Of a stretch of DNA of 64,000 nt, positions 1 to 9,902 are shown piece after piece (the stretch's first letter is position 1; every line of letters begins with the position of its first letter). A program made the position numbers and the translations under genes. The DNA is taken from the NCBI RefSeq assembly GCF_963677155.1, contig NZ_OY781884.1, positions 1,544,501-1,608,500 of the forward strand, in the 5' to 3' direction. The notes beneath the pieces are model-generated. The model saw nothing but the letters and a program-made list of their open reading frames with translations, was not told where the DNA came from and did not search any database. This DNA comes from an uncultured Draconibacterium sp. (GTDB lineage: Bacteria; Bacteroidota; Bacteroidia; Bacteroidales; Prolixibacteraceae).

Positions 1-2
1 AT

Positions 3-1307
3 TTCGGACGTGTTTCGTACAACTACGATAACAAATACATTGCTTACTTCACCATCCGCCAGGAAGGAACACAAAAGTACCAGGAGAAATGGGGTACTTT
101 CCCTGCCTTTGGTTTAGGATGGGTAGTTACCGAAGAGAGTTTTATGGAAAATGTTGGCTTTCTTAACTACCTGAAATTAAGAGGAGGTTGGGGAAAACTA
201 GGAAATGATAAAATTGCCCGTCAGGATGGAGCAAACACTACTAATCCGGTATACCTAGCTATCGACGATATGCAGGTTGACGGAACAACCACAACCAGTA
301 CATTTGGCTATTTGGGTTGGGAAACCGTCACCGGAACAAACGTTGGCTTAAACGCCGAATTATTTGACAACCGTTTAACCATTGATGCCGACTACTTTGT
401 CCGCGACACCGAAGATGCAGCTATTCCGGTAAGTTTAAAATTACAATCGGGAAGCGTTTTGCGTAACGTTGGAACAATCCGAAACTCAGGATTGGAACTG
501 GCAGTTACCTGGAGAAACGAAATTAACAAAGACTTTAGCTACACTTTTGGCGGTAACATCTCAACACTGAAAAACGAAGTACGCGACCTTTACGGGCAAA
601 CGTATATTAACGGAGGTTCGGCTGAATTCAGACAACGCTCTCAGGTGGGTGAGCCGCTGCTTTCGTTCTATGGTTACGAAGTTGCCGGAGTTTACCAAAA
701 CGATGCTGAAATTAGTGCCGATCCTGTTGCTGTTGCCAACTCGTTGGTTCCCGGCGATTTCAAATTTGTCGATCAGAACAACGACGACGTAATCAACGAC
801 GACGACAAAGTTTTCCTTGGCTCGTACATTCCAACATTCAATTACGGTGGATTTATCGGAGTGAATTATAAGGATTTTGAATTCTCGATGAATATTATGG
901 GACAAACCGGAAATAAAATTCTGAACCGTAAACGTGGCGAAATTATCTGGACAAACGATACCAATATCGATGCCGATTTGTCCAAGGGATTATGGACAGG
1001 CGAAGGAACATCAAACAAATATCCATCGGCTTCGGCACTGCGCCGCGGATGGAACCAGAACTTTAGCGATTACCTGGTTGAAGACGGAAACTTCTTCCGC
1101 ATCCAGAATATTCAGCTGGCCTACAATATTGATGGCAAAAAACTGTTTGGCGCGGGAATGCCCGATGCCCGGGTCTTTGTAACTGCAGAAAAGCCGCTTA
1201 CCGTATTTAAATACAACGGATTTAATCCGGAGGTTGACAACGGTATCGACCGTCAGTTTTATCCGGTTCCGGCCGTTTATACAATTGGGGTAAATCTAAA
1301 ATTCTAA
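3..1307 (+). CDS. SusC/RagA TonB-dependent transporter, 5' truncated
   Basis: The reading frame is open from the window edge, so only the C-terminal ~434 residues of what is normally a ~1000-residue outer-membrane barrel are present. The visible start of the fragment (FGRVSYNYDNKY, then GTFPAFGLGWVVTEESF) and the end (PAVYTIGVNLKF, closing on an aromatic residue as barrels do) are standard for SusC C-terminal strands. The protein would import oligosaccharides across the outer membrane, powered by TonB/ExbBD, with the SusD lid encoded 12 nt downstream. The plug and any signal peptide lie outside the window. Family assignment is firm; the substrate comes only from the neighbouring glycoside hydrolases, which suggest a beta-1,2-glucan. 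Confidence 0.95.
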   Translation, partial: FGRVSYNYDNKYIAYFTIRQEGTQKYQEKWGTFPAFGLGWVVTEESFMENVGFLNYLKLRGGWGKLGNDKIARQDGANTTNPVYLAIDDMQVDGTTTTSTFGYLGWETVTGTNVGLNAELFDNRLTIDADYFVRDTEDAAIPVSLKLQSGSVLRNVGTIRNSGLELAVTWRNEINKDFSYTFGGNISTLKNEVRDLYGQTYINGGSAEFRQRSQVGEPLLSFYGYEVAGVYQNDAEISADPVAVANSLVPGDFKFVDQNNDDVINDDDKVFLGSYIPTFNYGGFIGVNYKDFEFSMNIMGQTGNKILNRKRGEIIWTNDTNIDADLSKGLWTGEGTSNKYPSASALRRGWNQNFSDYLVEDGNFFRIQNIQLAYNIDGKKLFGAGMPDARVFVTAEKPLTVFKYNGFNPEVDNGIDRQFYPVPAVYTIGVNLKF

Positions 1308-1319
1308 ACACTTTAAGAC

Positions 1320-2852
1320 ATGAAGAAGAAACTTTTAATAAAATATTTTGCACCCGCACTAGTAAGCGGGATGCTATTGGTGTCGGGAACTGGATGCACC
1401 GACAAACTGGATCAACCTTTTGAGAACGAATCGTTTACCAGCGACGTGGATTACACCATTGACGAGAATATGATTTTGCCATTAATGGGAGCCTATCAGG
1501 GTTTATACACCCGCTCGTGGGAAGAGCCGTTAACGCTGGGAATTCGTGGCGACGATGTAAATGCTGCAGGCGACCAGGTTCCGATGCAGGAACAGGATAA
1601 TTACATATACCAGGCCAGCCACTGGAATCCAAACTCAGTGTGGCAGCTGCACTACAACGACATTGTAAATACATTTACTGCAATCGAAGAGATTAACAAG
1701 TACCGTGAAGCATCTGGAAACGATGCAATGGCCGATCAATACATTGCCGAATGTCGTGTAATGCGTGCTTACCTCTACCTAAACCTTGCACGAACTTTTG
1801 GTGGTTGTATCATTATCGACGAGTTGGATAATATCCAAAATACACCGGTAAGCAACAAAGCAAGGGTAATGCAGTATATTGTTGACGAAATGACTGACGC
1901 AATTCCAAACCTTGCTGATGTTCACCCGAACAAACGTACTGATATTCCGGGAGGAATGACGACTTACACGGCCTATGCAATTCAAGCTTTGGCTTACCAG
2001 GAAATGGAAGATTACCAGGGAGTGGTAAATGCAACTTCGCAAATCATCAATTCCGGCGAATTTCAGTTGTCCGATGATTATTACCACCTGTTTAAAGTGG
2101 CCGGGAAGTTAGACGATGAGAACATTATGGAATTTCAATATTCCGATTTCAACCAGGGCGAAGGCGATAGTTTTAATTTCTTGTGGGATCCGTTTGGAAT
2201 TGGCGGCTGGACACCCGTTGTTACCGGTGCTGGCGGTGGTTGGGGATTTTATGAACCTACGCTGAAATACATCGAATTTATGCTCGATAGAGGCGAGGTA
2301 GTTCGTTTGGAAACCAGCGTAATTTTCACTCCCGACGGAATTACTAAACTACAAAATGACTATAGTACAATTCCAGAATGGATAACCAATACCAACCGCG
2401 AAGGCGATATTTTCAACAACAACGCCCGTATGAATTTTTTGAGTGGAAAACACAGCCAGCCTTCCACTGAATTAATTCCCGGAAGAACATCTTACGGCAG
2501 TAACAAAAACTTTATTGTAATCCGCTACTCCGAAATATTGCTGACCTACGCCGAAGCGCTTACCCGCGGGGCATCAAGCAGTATTTCAATGACTGCCGAC
2601 CAGGCAGTAAATATGGTTCGTGCGCGTGCCGGACTGACCAACTTATCGGGTGTTACCACGCAAGATGTTCTGGATGAAAAATTTGCCGAACTGGCAATGG
2701 AATGGGGTACCCGCTACTATGATATGGTGCGTACAAAAAATACAAGTGCCCTTTCGTATGGTGGCAGAACTTTTACGATGGACAAAGCCTATTTGCCCTT
2801 CCCGGCCGATCAGGTTGCTGAATTACCACAACTGGAAGAAGGAATCCAATAA
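1320..2852 (+). CDS. SusD/RagB-family surface glycan-binding lipoprotein
   Basis: A 510-residue lipoprotein with signal peptide and lipobox SGTGC (Cys26). It has the helical TPR-type layout of SusD: an N-terminal stretch with LPLMGAYQGLYT, the middle RVMRAYLYLNLARTFGG block, and a C-terminal region with RYSEILLTYAEAL and MEWGTRYYDMVRT, all typical of the family. SusD caps the SusC barrel and captures glycan at the cell surface. It follows SusC by 12 nt and precedes the next gene by 11 nt, so the three are surely cotranscribed. It could bind any glycan; the beta-1,2-glucan assignment rests on the downstream GH144 enzymes. Confidence 0.95.
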   Translation: MKKKLLIKYFAPALVSGMLLVSGTGCTDKLDQPFENESFTSDVDYTIDENMILPLMGAYQGLYTRSWEEPLTLGIRGDDVNAAGDQVPMQEQDNYIYQASHWNPNSVWQLHYNDIVNTFTAIEEINKYREASGNDAMADQYIAECRVMRAYLYLNLARTFGGCIIIDELDNIQNTPVSNKARVMQYIVDEMTDAIPNLADVHPNKRTDIPGGMTTYTAYAIQALAYQEMEDYQGVVNATSQIINSGEFQLSDDYYHLFKVAGKLDDENIMEFQYSDFNQGEGDSFNFLWDPFGIGGWTPVVTGAGGGWGFYEPTLKYIEFMLDRGEVVRLETSVIFTPDGITKLQNDYSTIPEWITNTNREGDIFNNNARMNFLSGKHSQPSTELIPGRTSYGSNKNFIVIRYSEILLTYAEALTRGASSSISMTADQAVNMVRARAGLTNLSGVTTQDVLDEKFAELAMEWGTRYYDMVRTKNTSALSYGGRTFTMDKAYLPFPADQVAELPQLEEGIQ

Positions 2853-2863
2853 AACGAAACAAC

Positions 2864-4606
2864 ATGAAGACTTATAATAAATTATTTATACTTGCATTGA
2901 TTCTGTTTACTTTCAATGCATGCGATCAAAACTACATCGATGGAATATCGGCTGTAGATCCGGGAGCGGATGAAACAGCTCCACAGGTTACGATTAACTT
3001 TCCGCCCGAAGGTTATGAAATTCAAACAAACGCAGCTGTAGCTTCAGTAGATATCGATTTTGAAGTTAAAGACGATATTGAAATCGAATCAATTTCAGTA
3101 AACATCGACGGTACTGAAATTGCCAGCTACTCAGAGTTTCTGGATTATCGTGTGGCCATGAGAACATATACATTCGACAATGTAACAACCGGTTCGCACG
3201 TGTTAAGTGTTACCGCCACCGATCTGGATGGAAAAACGACAACGGCAACTGTAAATTTTGCCAAATCGCCACCATATGTGCCGCAATACGAAGGTGAGGT
3301 TTTCTATATGCCATTCAATAACGAATACCGAGAAATGAACAGCCTTCAGTTGGCAACAAAAGTTGGTAATCCTGGTTATGCCGATGGCATCCAGGGAGGA
3401 ACAGCTTACAGCGGAGCAACTGATTCGTACCTAACATTCCCAACAACAATTCTACAGGGAGCAACTGAAGTTAGTGCAAGTTTCTGGTTGAAAGTTGATG
3501 CCAGCATGGACCGGGCAGGGGTATTGGTTGTTGCACCTCCGGCTGATAATAATAATGATCGTTCAAAAGGTTTCCGTTTCTTCCGCGAAAATGCAAGCGG
3601 CATGCAACGTTTTAAATTGAATGTGGGCAATGGCGAAGCAGACTCATGGTTTGATGGAGGTACTGCTGCCGATGTAGAGCCAAATACAGGCGAGTGGACT
3701 CACTTTGCATTTAGTATTTCAGAAACCCACGCGGCAGTATATATCAATGGAGAATTGGTTAAAGATGGAGAATTTAGTGGTATCGACTGGACAGATTGTA
3801 ATGTGATTTCAATTATGTCGGGTGCTCCAAACTGGACAGACTGGAACCACCTTTCTGACGGTAGTTTAATGGATGAGTTGCGCATTTTTAATACGGCACT
3901 TACGCAGGAAGAAATTCACACCATTATGCTGAAAGAACAAGCTTCTTTCTACATGGATTTCAATGGTGATTTTAAAGAAGCCATTAGCAGTGTAGATGCT
4001 ACTGTTATTGGCAATCCTTCGTTGGATTATGGTAGTGGTGTTGATGGTGATGCCTACGAGGGAGCAGCTGATTCATACCTTTCTTTCTCAACCGCTGATG
4101 TTGATATTCAGGGAGAAGAATTTAGTGCCAGTTTCTGGTTAAACATTAACGCCACACCGGACCGCGCAGGTATTTTGGTGATGGGACCGGAAGATACCGC
4201 TAATCCTGATGCGCAAAATGACAGAACAAGTGGTTTCCGTTTCTTCCGCGAAAATGCCGGCGGAATGCAACGCTTTAAACTGAATGCCGGTAACGGAACT
4301 GCAGATTCGTGGTTTGATGGTGGTACTGCCGCCGATGTAGATCCAACAACAGGCAACTGGGTACACATGGCTTTTGCCATTTCGGCTACCGAAGCACGCG
4401 TTTATATTGATGGTGTTGAAGTAAAGCAAGGTGATTTCACAGGAATTGACTGGACAGGCTGCGACCTGCTTTCAATTATGTCGGGTGCACCACGTTTTAA
4501 CGGCTGGAACCACAAGTCGGACGAAAGTTTAATGGACGAGTTGTATCTGTTCCATAAAGCACTTTCGGCTGAAGAAGTTACTTTAATGATGCAAGACGGT
4601 TTGTAG
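2864..4606 (+). CDS. Tandem LamG-like surface glycan-binding lipoprotein (SusE/F position)
   Basis: A 580-residue lipoprotein (lipobox FNAC, Cys20). Residues ~40-140 form an Ig-like domain (APQVTINFPPEGYEI opening). Two concanavalin-A/LamG-like domains follow, at ~146-358 and ~360-580. They are near copies of each other: both carry GFRFFRENA, GMQRFKLN, DSWFDGGTAADV, a VYI(N/D)G strand and SLMDEL, and the similarity is visible at DNA level, so the gene holds a recent internal duplication. It sits where PULs encode surface glycan-binding proteins, directly after SusD, and no catalytic signature is visible. A hairpin terminator follows the gene. The glycan-binding role is inferred from fold and position. 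Confidence 0.85.
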   Translation: MKTYNKLFILALILFTFNACDQNYIDGISAVDPGADETAPQVTINFPPEGYEIQTNAAVASVDIDFEVKDDIEIESISVNIDGTEIASYSEFLDYRVAMRTYTFDNVTTGSHVLSVTATDLDGKTTTATVNFAKSPPYVPQYEGEVFYMPFNNEYREMNSLQLATKVGNPGYADGIQGGTAYSGATDSYLTFPTTILQGATEVSASFWLKVDASMDRAGVLVVAPPADNNNDRSKGFRFFRENASGMQRFKLNVGNGEADSWFDGGTAADVEPNTGEWTHFAFSISETHAAVYINGELVKDGEFSGIDWTDCNVISIMSGAPNWTDWNHLSDGSLMDELRIFNTALTQEEIHTIMLKEQASFYMDFNGDFKEAISSVDATVIGNPSLDYGSGVDGDAYEGAADSYLSFSTADVDIQGEEFSASFWLNINATPDRAGILVMGPEDTANPDAQNDRTSGFRFFRENAGGMQRFKLNAGNGTADSWFDGGTAADVDPTTGNWVHMAFAISATEARVYIDGVEVKQGDFTGIDWTGCDLLSIMSGAPRFNGWNHKSDESLMDELYLFHKALSAEEVTLMMQDGL

Positions 4607-4628
4607 AGTACAATAAGGTAGTTTAAAG

Positions 4629-4676
4629 AATTGGCCCGCCGAAATTCTTCGGTGGGTCAATTCAAACTTTTTCTTT
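4629..4676 (+). terminator. Hairpin terminator inside the PUL
   Basis: A long imperfect hairpin (arms about 4629-4643 and 4648-4662; aattggcccgccgaa against ttcggtgggtcaatt, 4-nt loop) is followed by a T-rich run. It lies between the SusC/SusD/LamG genes and the glycoside hydrolases. It probably ends or attenuates the transcript so that transport genes are made in excess of enzymes. Confidence 0.7.
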
Positions 4677-4705
4677 TATTCTAAAACTCTTATCTGCTGA
4701 TTCTG

Positions 4706-6691
4706 ATGCGTATATTCCATAAATTATTATTGCTTTTTTTTGTAACAGGAGTGATTGTTTCCTGCAGTAAGGATGATCCTGCGGAAGAAAAACCGACGGA
4801 AGACTTGGCAATCACTTACGCTTATATTGGCGAAACAGCACTTACCGCAAATGGCACCAATTCAAATGTGGCTATCGACGAAATGATAGAAATTCGCTTC
4901 AATACTGCGGCAAATACAGTATCAGCCGAGGCAAGCATCAATCTATTCGATGCAGATAATAATCCCCTGAGATTAACATTTTCTTATTTCAACAATAATC
5001 AGTTAGTAAAGATCGATCATCAGGATTTGGACGAGAATACAACTTACACCTTAACAATTTCATCCGATTTGGAAGGAGCAAACAAAGAGCCTTTTACCGG
5101 GCAAACGTATACCTTTTCAACACTCACAACGCCTTTGGTTTTAGAAAGTGTACAAATTGATGAAGTAGCTTACAATACTCTTTCGCGAAATATAGATATT
5201 AACCGCCAACCGGTGATCCGACTGAAATTTAACTCAGCCATTTCGAAAGACGACCTCTCCTTTTATTCATCGTATTCAAGCAATGGAGCTTCGGTAACTT
5301 CAACATTTAATCAGGTTGATGAACAAACAATTTCTGTTGAAATTTCGCAAAAGCTTGAGGGTTTTAGTAAAACCGTTTTTGCCATTTCATCAGAAATTGA
5401 AAATCGTATTGGCAAGCCATTCAATGGGCTCGAACTAAATTTTTACACGCAAGCCGATACCACTCCAAAATTCCCTCAGATTTCGGACGAAGCATTATTA
5501 ACGCTGGTTCAGCAGCAAACTTTTAAATATTTCTGGAACTTCGCGCATCCGGGAAGTGGATTGGCACGCGAACGAAATACTTCTGGAAATACGGTTACCA
5601 CAGGAGAATCAGGTTTTGGAGTAATGTCGATATTAGTAGGTATTGAACGCGGATTTATTACCCGCCAGCAAGGAATTGAGAGACTGGTAACCATTGTCGA
5701 TTTTTTAACCAACGCCGATCGTTTTCACGGGGTGTGGCCGCATTGGCTTAACGGCGAAACCGGAAAAACCATTCCGTTCAGCACAAACGACGATGGCGGC
5801 GACCTGGTAGAAACCGCATTTATGATGCAGGGCCTACTGACCGTGAGACAGTATCTGAATTCCGGCAATTCGCAGGAATCATCTCTGATTGACAAGATCA
5901 ATACCCTTTGGGAAACCATTGAATGGGATTGGTACACACAAGGCGGACAAGATGTGCTGTACTGGCACTGGTCGGCCAACAACGACTGGTTAATGAGTAT
6001 GAAGATCAGAGGCTGGAACGAAGCGCTTATTATTTACGTTCTGGCTGCTTCGTCGCCAACACACACCACCAATAAAGATGTGTACACCAAAGGTTGGGCG
6101 CAGGACGGCAATATGGAAAACACCAGTAACAGCTCGTACTACGGCTACACATTGCCCTTACGCACTGACATGGGTGGTCCTTTGTTCTTTTCGCATTATT
6201 CATTCCTTGGGCTTGATCCGCGAAATCTTTCCGATAAGTACGCCAACTACTGGGAGCAAAATGTAACACACTCAAAAATAAATCAGGCCTACTGTGCCGA
6301 TAATCCGCAGAACTTTGTTGCGTATTCTGATGAGTGCTGGGGACTTACAGCCAGCGACGGCTACTCTGGTTATTCGGCACACTCGCCAAACAATGACCGG
6401 GGCGTTCTGACACCTACAGCAGCGCTGTCATCGATGCCTTACACACCCGAGGAATCGATGAAAGCTTTACACTATTTCTACTACACACTTGGAGATAAAT
6501 TGTGGGGAGAATACGGTTTCTACGATGCTTTTGATTTAACCAATGGCTGGGTGGCTGATTCATATTTGGCTATCGATCAGGGGCCGATTGTAGTGATGAT
6601 AGAAAACTACCGGACTAACCTGCTTTGGGATCTGTTTATGTCGTGTCCTGAAGTTAAAGCCGGATTAACAAAACTTGATTTTACATACTAG
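4706..6691 (+). CDS. GH144 endo-beta-1,2-glucanase-family lipoprotein with two Ig-like domains
   Basis: A 661-residue lipoprotein (lipobox VIVSC, Cys20). Residues ~34-148 and ~149-256 look like two SbsA/Big_5-type Ig domains (EMIEIRFNTA, PVIRLKFNSA, each closing on an YTFSTL or NFYTQ strand). From ~262 to the end is the alpha/alpha-barrel domain formerly labelled 'glucoamylase' (PF10091), now GH144: TFKYFWNFAHPGSGLARER, GFGVMSILVGIERGFITR, FHGVWPHWLNG, DDGGDLVETAFMMQGLL, DVLYWHWS and AIDQGPIVVMIENYR. Characterised GH144 members cleave beta-1,2-glucans, either endo or releasing sophorose. The lipid anchor plus Ig spacers suggest display at the cell surface. The next gene encodes a paralogue one base after the stop codon. 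Confidence 0.88.
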   Translation: MRIFHKLLLLFFVTGVIVSCSKDDPAEEKPTEDLAITYAYIGETALTANGTNSNVAIDEMIEIRFNTAANTVSAEASINLFDADNNPLRLTFSYFNNNQLVKIDHQDLDENTTYTLTISSDLEGANKEPFTGQTYTFSTLTTPLVLESVQIDEVAYNTLSRNIDINRQPVIRLKFNSAISKDDLSFYSSYSSNGASVTSTFNQVDEQTISVEISQKLEGFSKTVFAISSEIENRIGKPFNGLELNFYTQADTTPKFPQISDEALLTLVQQQTFKYFWNFAHPGSGLARERNTSGNTVTTGESGFGVMSILVGIERGFITRQQGIERLVTIVDFLTNADRFHGVWPHWLNGETGKTIPFSTNDDGGDLVETAFMMQGLLTVRQYLNSGNSQESSLIDKINTLWETIEWDWYTQGGQDVLYWHWSANNDWLMSMKIRGWNEALIIYVLAASSPTHTTNKDVYTKGWAQDGNMENTSNSSYYGYTLPLRTDMGGPLFFSHYSFLGLDPRNLSDKYANYWEQNVTHSKINQAYCADNPQNFVAYSDECWGLTASDGYSGYSAHSPNNDRGVLTPTAALSSMPYTPEESMKALHYFYYTLGDKLWGEYGFYDAFDLTNGWVADSYLAIDQGPIVVMIENYRTNLLWDLFMSCPEVKAGLTKLDFTY

Positions 6692-6692
6692 C

Positions 6693-8051
6693 ATGAAGAA
6701 AATTATATTTCCAATACTATTGATGGCACTGGTTTCTACAATTGTCTTTTCCGGCTGTTCAAGCGGAAGCAAAAAATCAGTTGAGCAGAAACAGGAAGCC
6801 GAAAATTCTCTTGAAGATTCGTTGCTGAATTTGGTGCAATACCAAACCTTTCAGTATTTCTGGGACGGAGCAGAACCAGTTTCGGGAATGGCGCGCGAAC
6901 GTATCCATATGGACAAGGAGTATCCGCAAAACGATCAGGATGTGATTACACTTGGAGGTTCCGGTTTTGGAGTTATGGCCATCTTGGTTGGTATCGAGCG
7001 AGGATTTATCACACGTCAGCAAGCGCTGGAACGTTTTCAACGAATAGTGGCTTATCTCGGAAAAGCCGATCGTTTTCATGGTGCGTGGCCTCATTGGCTC
7101 GACGGGCCAACCGGAAAAGTAAAACCTTTCAGTAAAAAAGATGATGGCGGCGATTTGGTAGAAACTGCTTTTATGATCCAGGGTTTGTTGGCAGTTGCCG
7201 AATACTATAAAGACGGAAACCAAACCGAACAGAAGCTGGTGGCCGAGATTCAGCAACTGTGGGAAGATGTGGAATGGGACTGGTACACGCAGGGAAAAGA
7301 TGTGCTGTACTGGCACTGGTCGCCCAATTATGGCTGGGATATGAATTTCCCGGTGGGTGGCTACAACGAGTGCCTGATTATGTATGTTCTGGCAGCTTCT
7401 TCACCAACGCATCCTATTGATGCAGCCGTTTACGACAAAGGCTGGGCACTTAACGGAGACATTGCAAAGGATACCGTTTATTACGGACTAAGTACCGTGC
7501 TTGATTTTTACGAACACAACGACGATCCAATCGGGCCACTCTTTTGGGCGCATTATTCGTACCTTGGTTTGAATCCTAAAGGGTTAAAAGATAAGTATGC
7601 CGACTATTGGAAACTGAATGTAAATCATGCTACAATTCACTATCGCTATGCGCTCGATAATCCGAAGAATTACAAGGGTTACGGCGAAAATCAGTGGGGA
7701 TTTACATCGAGCTATTCCATGCACGGTTATGCCGGTCATCATCCGGGAGATGCCGATTTAGGAGTGATTTCTCCAACGGCGGCACTTTCATCGTTTCCAT
7801 ATACGCCTGAAAAATCGATGCAATTTCTGAAATACCTGTATCTGGATGCCGACTCACTGGTGGGAAAATACGGGCCGTATGATGCTTACAGCCAAACAGA
7901 AAACTGGTTTTTACCACATTATCTGGCTATCGATCAGGGACCAATTCCGGTGATGATTGAAAATTATCGCAGCGGACTTTTGTGGAGCTTATTTATGAGG
8001 AATGAAAATGTGCAGACAGGATTAACCAGACTGGGATTTGAAACGCCGTAA
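6693..8051 (+). CDS. GH144 beta-1,2-glucanase-family lipoprotein, second copy
   Basis: A 452-residue lipoprotein (lipobox VFSGC, Cys22) holding only the GH144 catalytic domain, without the Ig domains of the preceding paralogue. It shares GFGVMAILVGIERGFITRQQ, FHGAWPHWLDG, DDGGDLVETAFMIQGLL, WDWYTQG, DVLYWHWS and YLAIDQGPIPVMIENYR. The ATG at 6693 is chosen because it follows the upstream stop codon by one base and begins a classical signal peptide; an in-frame ATG at 6675 lies inside the preceding gene. In the family some members are endo-enzymes and others release sophorose from chain ends, so the pair may divide these tasks. That split is inference. Confidence 0.87.
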   Translation: MKKIIFPILLMALVSTIVFSGCSSGSKKSVEQKQEAENSLEDSLLNLVQYQTFQYFWDGAEPVSGMARERIHMDKEYPQNDQDVITLGGSGFGVMAILVGIERGFITRQQALERFQRIVAYLGKADRFHGAWPHWLDGPTGKVKPFSKKDDGGDLVETAFMIQGLLAVAEYYKDGNQTEQKLVAEIQQLWEDVEWDWYTQGKDVLYWHWSPNYGWDMNFPVGGYNECLIMYVLAASSPTHPIDAAVYDKGWALNGDIAKDTVYYGLSTVLDFYEHNDDPIGPLFWAHYSYLGLNPKGLKDKYADYWKLNVNHATIHYRYALDNPKNYKGYGENQWGFTSSYSMHGYAGHHPGDADLGVISPTAALSSFPYTPEKSMQFLKYLYLDADSLVGKYGPYDAYSQTENWFLPHYLAIDQGPIPVMIENYRSGLLWSLFMRNENVQTGLTRLGFETP

Positions 8052-8069
8052 ATAACTGAATAAGAAGAA

Positions 8070-9881
8070 ATGCAAACCTTAAAGAACCTCATTGGAACTA
8101 CTTTAATCACCCTGTTTATTATTAGCGGCGGTCAGGCACAAACTATTGTTCCAAAAACCTACTGCAATCCGCTCGATATTGATTACACCTACATGGTTTA
8201 CAATTCAGCCAGTAATATCTCTTATCGCTCGGGTGCCGATCCAGCCGTTATCGAGTTCCGCGGCGAATACTATATGTTTGTTACCCGCTCGTTTGGATAC
8301 TGGCACTCAACCGACCTGGTGAACTGGGATTTTATTAAACCTCAGCAATGGTTTTTCGAAGGATGCAACGCTCCAACCGCATCCAACTACAAAGATTCGC
8401 TGGTGTATTTTGCAGGCGATCCGGCAGGTTACGGAAGTATTCTTTATTCCGACGACCCGAAAAGTGGCAAATGGACACCTACCCCATCCATTTCGAATAA
8501 CATTCAGGATTCAGAACTTTTTATAGATGACGACGGAAAAACTTATTTGTATTGGGGCTCATCAAATTTGCATCCAATCCGGGTAAAAGAATTAAATAAA
8601 GATGACCGGTTTTTGGAAACAGGTGTAAAAAAAGACCTGATAAACCTGGTAGAGGAAGAGCACGGCTGGGAGCGTTTTGGCGAGAATAACTTTCATCCAA
8701 CTTTAAAAGAAGGCTACATGGAAGGTGCTTCAATGACCAAATACAAGGGAAAATATTACCTGCAATATGCTGCGCCGGGAACGCAATTTAATGTGTATGC
8801 CGATGGCGTTTACATAGGAGAATCGCCATTTGGCCCTTTCACATACATGAAAAACAATCCGCTGAGTTTTAAACCCGGTGGTTTTACCAACGGCGCGGGG
8901 CACGGAACTACAGTTAAACAAAACAACGGGCAATACTGGCATTTTGCAACGATGGCACTGGCATCGAACGCGCAATGGGAACGCCGTCTGTGCATGTTTC
9001 CTACCTATTTTGATGAAGAAGGTGTGATGCATTCGAATACGGCTTATGGCGATTATCCGCGTTTCGGCCCCGATCACCCAACAAAAGCAGGCGAGCACTG
9101 TGGCTGGATGTTGTTATCGTACAAAGGAAAGGTTACTGTATCCTCGTCGTTAAAACAAGTAATGAAATTTACCTCAAACAACGATGAAGTGGAAATACGC
9201 GAACTACCACTTGTGAAAAATGACAAAGGAGCAATTACTACCAATGTTTTAACCGATGAAAATCCTAAAACTTTCTGGGTAGCTGAAGCCAACAACGATA
9301 AACAATGGATAAAAATAGAAATGCAGAATCCTGGAGATATTTATGCCTTTCAACTAAATTTTCACGATTATGAATCGGGTATTTATACACGCACCGAAGG
9401 ACTGCGACATCGTTTTGTTATCGAAGTTTCGACACACGGAAATAACTGGCAAACAGTGGTCAACCGCTGCAACAGCTTTAAAGATTCTCCGAATGCATAC
9501 ATTGTGTTGAATCAGCCAGTGGAAGCAAAATTTGTTCACTATAAAAACATTGAAGTTCCGGGGAAAAACTTTGCCATGAGCGAGGTTCGGGTATTCGGAC
9601 TGGGACTGGGTAAAAAACCAGCAGAAGTAAAAGATTTTGAAATAACACGCCAAAACGACCGCCGGGATATTTCCTTCGAATGGAAACCAGTGAAAGGTGC
9701 GCAGGGATACAATATTAGGTGGGGAATTGCTCCCGATAAACTATACCAATCGTGGCAGCTTTATGATACCAACGAGCATTTTATGCGTTGCCTTGATCGC
9801 GACACACCCTATTATTTTTCGATTGAAGCATTTAACGAAAACGGAATTTCGGAACAGACGGCCCCCATTAAAATTGATTAG
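8070..9881 (+). CDS. GH43-like five-bladed propeller glycosidase with F5/8C and FN3 domains
   Basis: A 603-residue exported protein; the signal peptide ends near GGQAQ, residues 20-24. Residues ~50-330 form a GH43-type beta-propeller with the three expected acids: Asp57 in SGADPAV, Asp147 in QDSELFIDDDG and Glu218 in GYMEGASMTKYKGKYYL. Residues ~370-512 resemble an F5/8 type C (CBM32-like) domain (KTFWVAEANNDKQWIKIEMQ ... EVRVFGLG), and ~520-603 an FN3 domain. It is cotranscribed with the flanking enzymes (18 and 21 nt gaps). Known GH43 members mostly act on arabinose, xylose or galactose linkages, so it may remove side residues from the glucan or act on a different linkage. The substrate cannot be read from sequence. 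Confidence 0.8.
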   Translation: MQTLKNLIGTTLITLFIISGGQAQTIVPKTYCNPLDIDYTYMVYNSASNISYRSGADPAVIEFRGEYYMFVTRSFGYWHSTDLVNWDFIKPQQWFFEGCNAPTASNYKDSLVYFAGDPAGYGSILYSDDPKSGKWTPTPSISNNIQDSELFIDDDGKTYLYWGSSNLHPIRVKELNKDDRFLETGVKKDLINLVEEEHGWERFGENNFHPTLKEGYMEGASMTKYKGKYYLQYAAPGTQFNVYADGVYIGESPFGPFTYMKNNPLSFKPGGFTNGAGHGTTVKQNNGQYWHFATMALASNAQWERRLCMFPTYFDEEGVMHSNTAYGDYPRFGPDHPTKAGEHCGWMLLSYKGKVTVSSSLKQVMKFTSNNDEVEIRELPLVKNDKGAITTNVLTDENPKTFWVAEANNDKQWIKIEMQNPGDIYAFQLNFHDYESGIYTRTEGLRHRFVIEVSTHGNNWQTVVNRCNSFKDSPNAYIVLNQPVEAKFVHYKNIEVPGKNFAMSEVRVFGLGLGKKPAEVKDFEITRQNDRRDISFEWKPVKGAQGYNIRWGIAPDKLYQSWQLYDTNEHFMRCLDRDTPYYFSIEAFNENGISEQTAPIKID

Positions 9882-9902
9882 AAACTTTTAAATACTATAG
9901 AT

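Noticed and set aside
6777-7316. A 179-codon open frame antisense to the second GH144 gene
   Set aside because: Lies wholly opposite a well-supported enzyme domain, has no family features and reads like reversed codons of the conserved GH144 motifs.
4706-8051. Glucoamylase (alpha-glucan) function for the two tandem enzymes
   Set aside because: The label comes from an old domain name; characterised members of this family (GH144) act on beta-1,2-glucans, and no alpha-amylase-type gene is in the locus.
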